NCBI GenBank assembly: GCA_028819945.1
Contig: JAPPKQ010000027.1
Location: 1 to 6,937, forward strand
DNA: 6,937 bases
Direction: 5' to 3'
From: a bacterium
Lineage (GTDB): Bacteria > Actinomycetota > Acidimicrobiia > Acidimicrobiales > CATQHL01
Positions 5,688 to 6,937 of this stretch are shown in pieces. Positions within the stretch are counted from its first letter, which is position 1. Every line of letters starts with the position of its first letter. The position numbers and the translations under genes were made by a program. The notes beneath the pieces are model-generated. The model had not been told where the DNA came from and did not search any database. It saw only the letters and a program-made list of their open reading frames with translations.

Positions 5688-6937
5688 TCAGGCGCAGGTG
5701 TTCGGCGCCGCCTCACCGGCGAACCGATCCGCGATCCAACCCAGGAGGTCGTCCCGCTGGGCGGCGATGACGCTGCCGTGGTCGTGGCCCTCGTAGAGGA
5801 TGCGGTCGGTCGGGCCCTGGCCGTCCAACACGCAGAGTTGGCCCAGCAGGATCTGGCTGCTCAGGGCGGGGATCTGCTCGTCGTCGCTGCCGTGGAGGAT
5901 GAGCAGCGGCACCGGCACGGGCGCCTGGTTCGTGTCGTTCTCGACGATCACCCGATCCCACGGTGACACGCCGAGGGGACTCGCCACCTTCAGCATCTGC
6001 TCGGCGCTCAGCGGGTTGAAGACGTCGAACACGTCCTGCTTGCAGCCCGTCTCCAGCACGTCCATCAGAGCGATGGCCTCTTCGGTGTAGACCTGATCGA
6101 GCTCGACCTCGTCGTAGGCCTCAGCGAATGCGGCCGAGGCCATGGCGAGATATCCCTGGAACGGCCCGCCCAGCAGGACGCTGTAGAGCAGCGCGAACTG
6201 CGAGGGCGGCGCCCCGGACGCCACGCCGAGGAGCTGCAACTCGGGCGCGTACTCCTGCCAGTGCTGGCCGGTGTGTATGGCGGCGTGGCCGCCCTGGCTG
6301 TGGCCCCAGACCACGAAGTCGTCGCTGACCGAGACGCGCGGCATCCCGTCGGCGCCCAGCATGCTCCCGAGGTTGTGGGCGGCGCGCACGCTGTCGAGCA
6401 CGCCCCGGGCCTCGCTGCGGCCGACGATGTAGGGGTGCAGGCCGGGCGTGCCGAGGCCCTCGTAGTCGGTGGCCGCGACGGCGTAGCCCCCCAGGTACGA
6501 GCCGTTGGAGACGATCTCGCCCTCGGCGTCGTGCGACGGGGCGCAGACGTCGGCCGTGCCGGTGGTGCCGTGGGCGTACGCCACGAGCGGCCAGCCGCCG
6601 GGCGGCGGCTCGCCCGCGGGGGTGGCCACGAACCCCGAGACGGCGATGTCGTCGCCCCGCAGCGAGCGGGAGTGGTAGAGGACGCGGTAGCCGACGTAAT
6701 CCTCGCCGAGGTCCAACTCCTCGATGTCGATGATCTCGCCCGGTTCGCCGGGTGGGAGCGGCTGGGGTACCTCGAGCGCTCCCGGCGCGTCGTAGCCGGC
6801 CTGCTCGGTCGAGGCGGGCTCCTCGGTCGGCTCCTCCGGTTCGGGTGCCTCGGGTTCGGGCTCCTCGGCGGGCGGCGGGGCGTACGGATCCGAGGTCGGT
6901 TCCGGTGGGGGCTCCGGCGGGGGCGGCTCCGCTGGTG
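5688..6937 (-). CDS. LIP-family secretory lipase / alpha-beta hydrolase (N-terminus outside window)
   Basis: The 415 visible residues begin inside a Pro/Glu-rich linker; the start codon and any export signal lie past the right edge. The hydrolase domain starts near GYRVLYHSRS (around 6695) and matches secretory lipases related to Candida antarctica lipase A, which hydrolyse triacylglycerols and other esters. YAHGTTG (around 6567-6587) supplies the oxyanion-hole loop. GHSQGGHAA contains the nucleophile Ser (codon 6297-6299). HGSDDEQIP holds the acid (one of two Asp codons at 5880-5885), and YEGHDHGS the catalytic His (probably codon 5784-5786). The Asp-to-His distance of about 32 residues agrees with lipase A. 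The roughly 138 residues between Ser and Asp make room for the cap domain typical of this family. Four Cys in the domain, one in the final NTCA, could form disulfides, which fits export. A TTG at 6716 could be read as a start, but the frame stays open with low-complexity coding sequence upstream. It is co-directional with the peroxidase gene downstream. Confidence 0.9.
   Translation of the reverse strand, partial: PAEPPPPEPPPEPTSDPYAPPPAEEPEPEAPEPEEPTEEPASTEQAGYDAPGALEVPQPLPPGEPGEIIDIEELDLGEDYVGYRVLYHSRSLRGDDIAVSGFVATPAGEPPPGGWPLVAYAHGTTGTADVCAPSHDAEGEIVSNGSYLGGYAVAATDYEGLGTPGLHPYIVGRSEARGVLDSVRAAHNLGSMLGADGMPRVSVSDDFVVWGHSQGGHAAIHTGQHWQEYAPELQLLGVASGAPPSQFALLYSVLLGGPFQGYLAMASAAFAEAYDEVELDQVYTEEAIALMDVLETGCKQDVFDVFNPLSAEQMLKVASPLGVSPWDRVIVENDTNQAPVPVPLLILHGSDDEQIPALSSQILLGQLCVLDGQGPTDRILYEGHDHGSVIAAQRDDLLGWIADRFAGEAAPNTCA
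6717..6937 (-). other. Pro/Glu-rich linker segment of the lipase gene
   Basis: In the lipase frame these 73 codons encode a disordered stretch with many Pro-Glu and Glu-Pro pairs (for example EEPEPEAPEPEEPTEEP), then a transition (YDAPGALEVPQPLPPGEPGE) into the folded domain. Such linkers commonly separate a lipoprotein anchor or signal peptide from an extracellular enzyme domain in actinobacteria. Whether an anchor, signal peptide or another domain precedes it cannot be seen in this window. Confidence 0.7.

Noticed and set aside
4845..5966. Plus-strand open frame (373 codons) opposite the peroxidase and lipase genes
   Set aside because: It spans two well-identified minus-strand genes and their junction, with no recognisable domain. 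It is a mirror effect of high GC content.
6714..6716. TTG at 6716 as the lipase start
   Set aside because: The same frame continues upstream to the window edge as an acidic proline-rich linker with coding-like composition, and exported lipases need an N-terminal signal that this start would lack.
1..6937. CRISPR arrays, mobile elements, tRNA or rRNA genes
   Set aside because: No regularly spaced repeats, transposase or integrase motifs, terminal inverted repeats, or RNA-gene signatures were found on either strand by reading.

Overview
The base composition is very GC-rich (about 70% by eye). Codons nearly always end in G or C, and GTG starts are used. Promoter-like hexamers of the TAnnnT type sit directly in front of start codons. 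The encoded families are also typical of actinobacteria: FadD-type ligase, DyP peroxidase, secretory LIP-family lipase and an ETF gene. Together these suggest a high-GC actinobacterium, possibly an acidimicrobial lineage, but no rRNA or marker gene confirms this. I see no tRNA, rRNA, CRISPR array, insertion sequence, prophage gene or integration site.

Layout. Positions 1-1435 hold a minus-strand pair: a histidine phosphatase overlapping by four bases (GTGA) a downstream electron-transfer flavoprotein beta-type subunit that runs off the left edge. A 93-base divergent region with overlapping palindromes (1436-1528) separates it from two plus-strand genes: an unrecognised 165-residue protein (1529-2026) and an O6-alkylguanine/methylguanine-DNA methyltransferase (2106-2723). 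Facing the latter is a small minus-strand gene for a 72-residue single-pass membrane protein (2781-2999), which has a well-formed promoter. Divergent from it is a 516-residue AMP-forming acyl-CoA synthetase (3168-4718) with a strong ribosome binding site. A GC-rich hairpin lies in the 33-base gap before two minus-strand genes: a DyP-type (YfeX-like) heme peroxidase (4752-5672) and, 15 bases upstream of it, a LIP-family lipase (5688 to the right edge). The visible lipase begins in a Pro/Glu-rich linker, and its N-terminus lies outside the window.

How the genes may fit together. The ETF subunit, the acyl-CoA synthetase and the lipase are all compatible with uptake and beta-oxidation of fatty acids or other lipophilic acids. 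In that scheme the lipase releases acids outside the cell, the ligase activates them to CoA thioesters, and ETF takes electrons from an acyl-CoA dehydrogenase. The genes are in separate transcription units, so this is a thematic reading and not a demonstrated pathway. The methyltransferase (DNA alkylation repair) and the peroxidase (heme/peroxide chemistry) look like independent housekeeping or stress functions.

I found no clear new multi-gene system. The points most worth a second look are the small membrane-protein gene, the translational coupling of a phosphatase to a divergent ETF subunit, the unrecognised 165-residue gene, the palindromes at the divergent promoter, and the recurring leaderless-type promoter arrangement.
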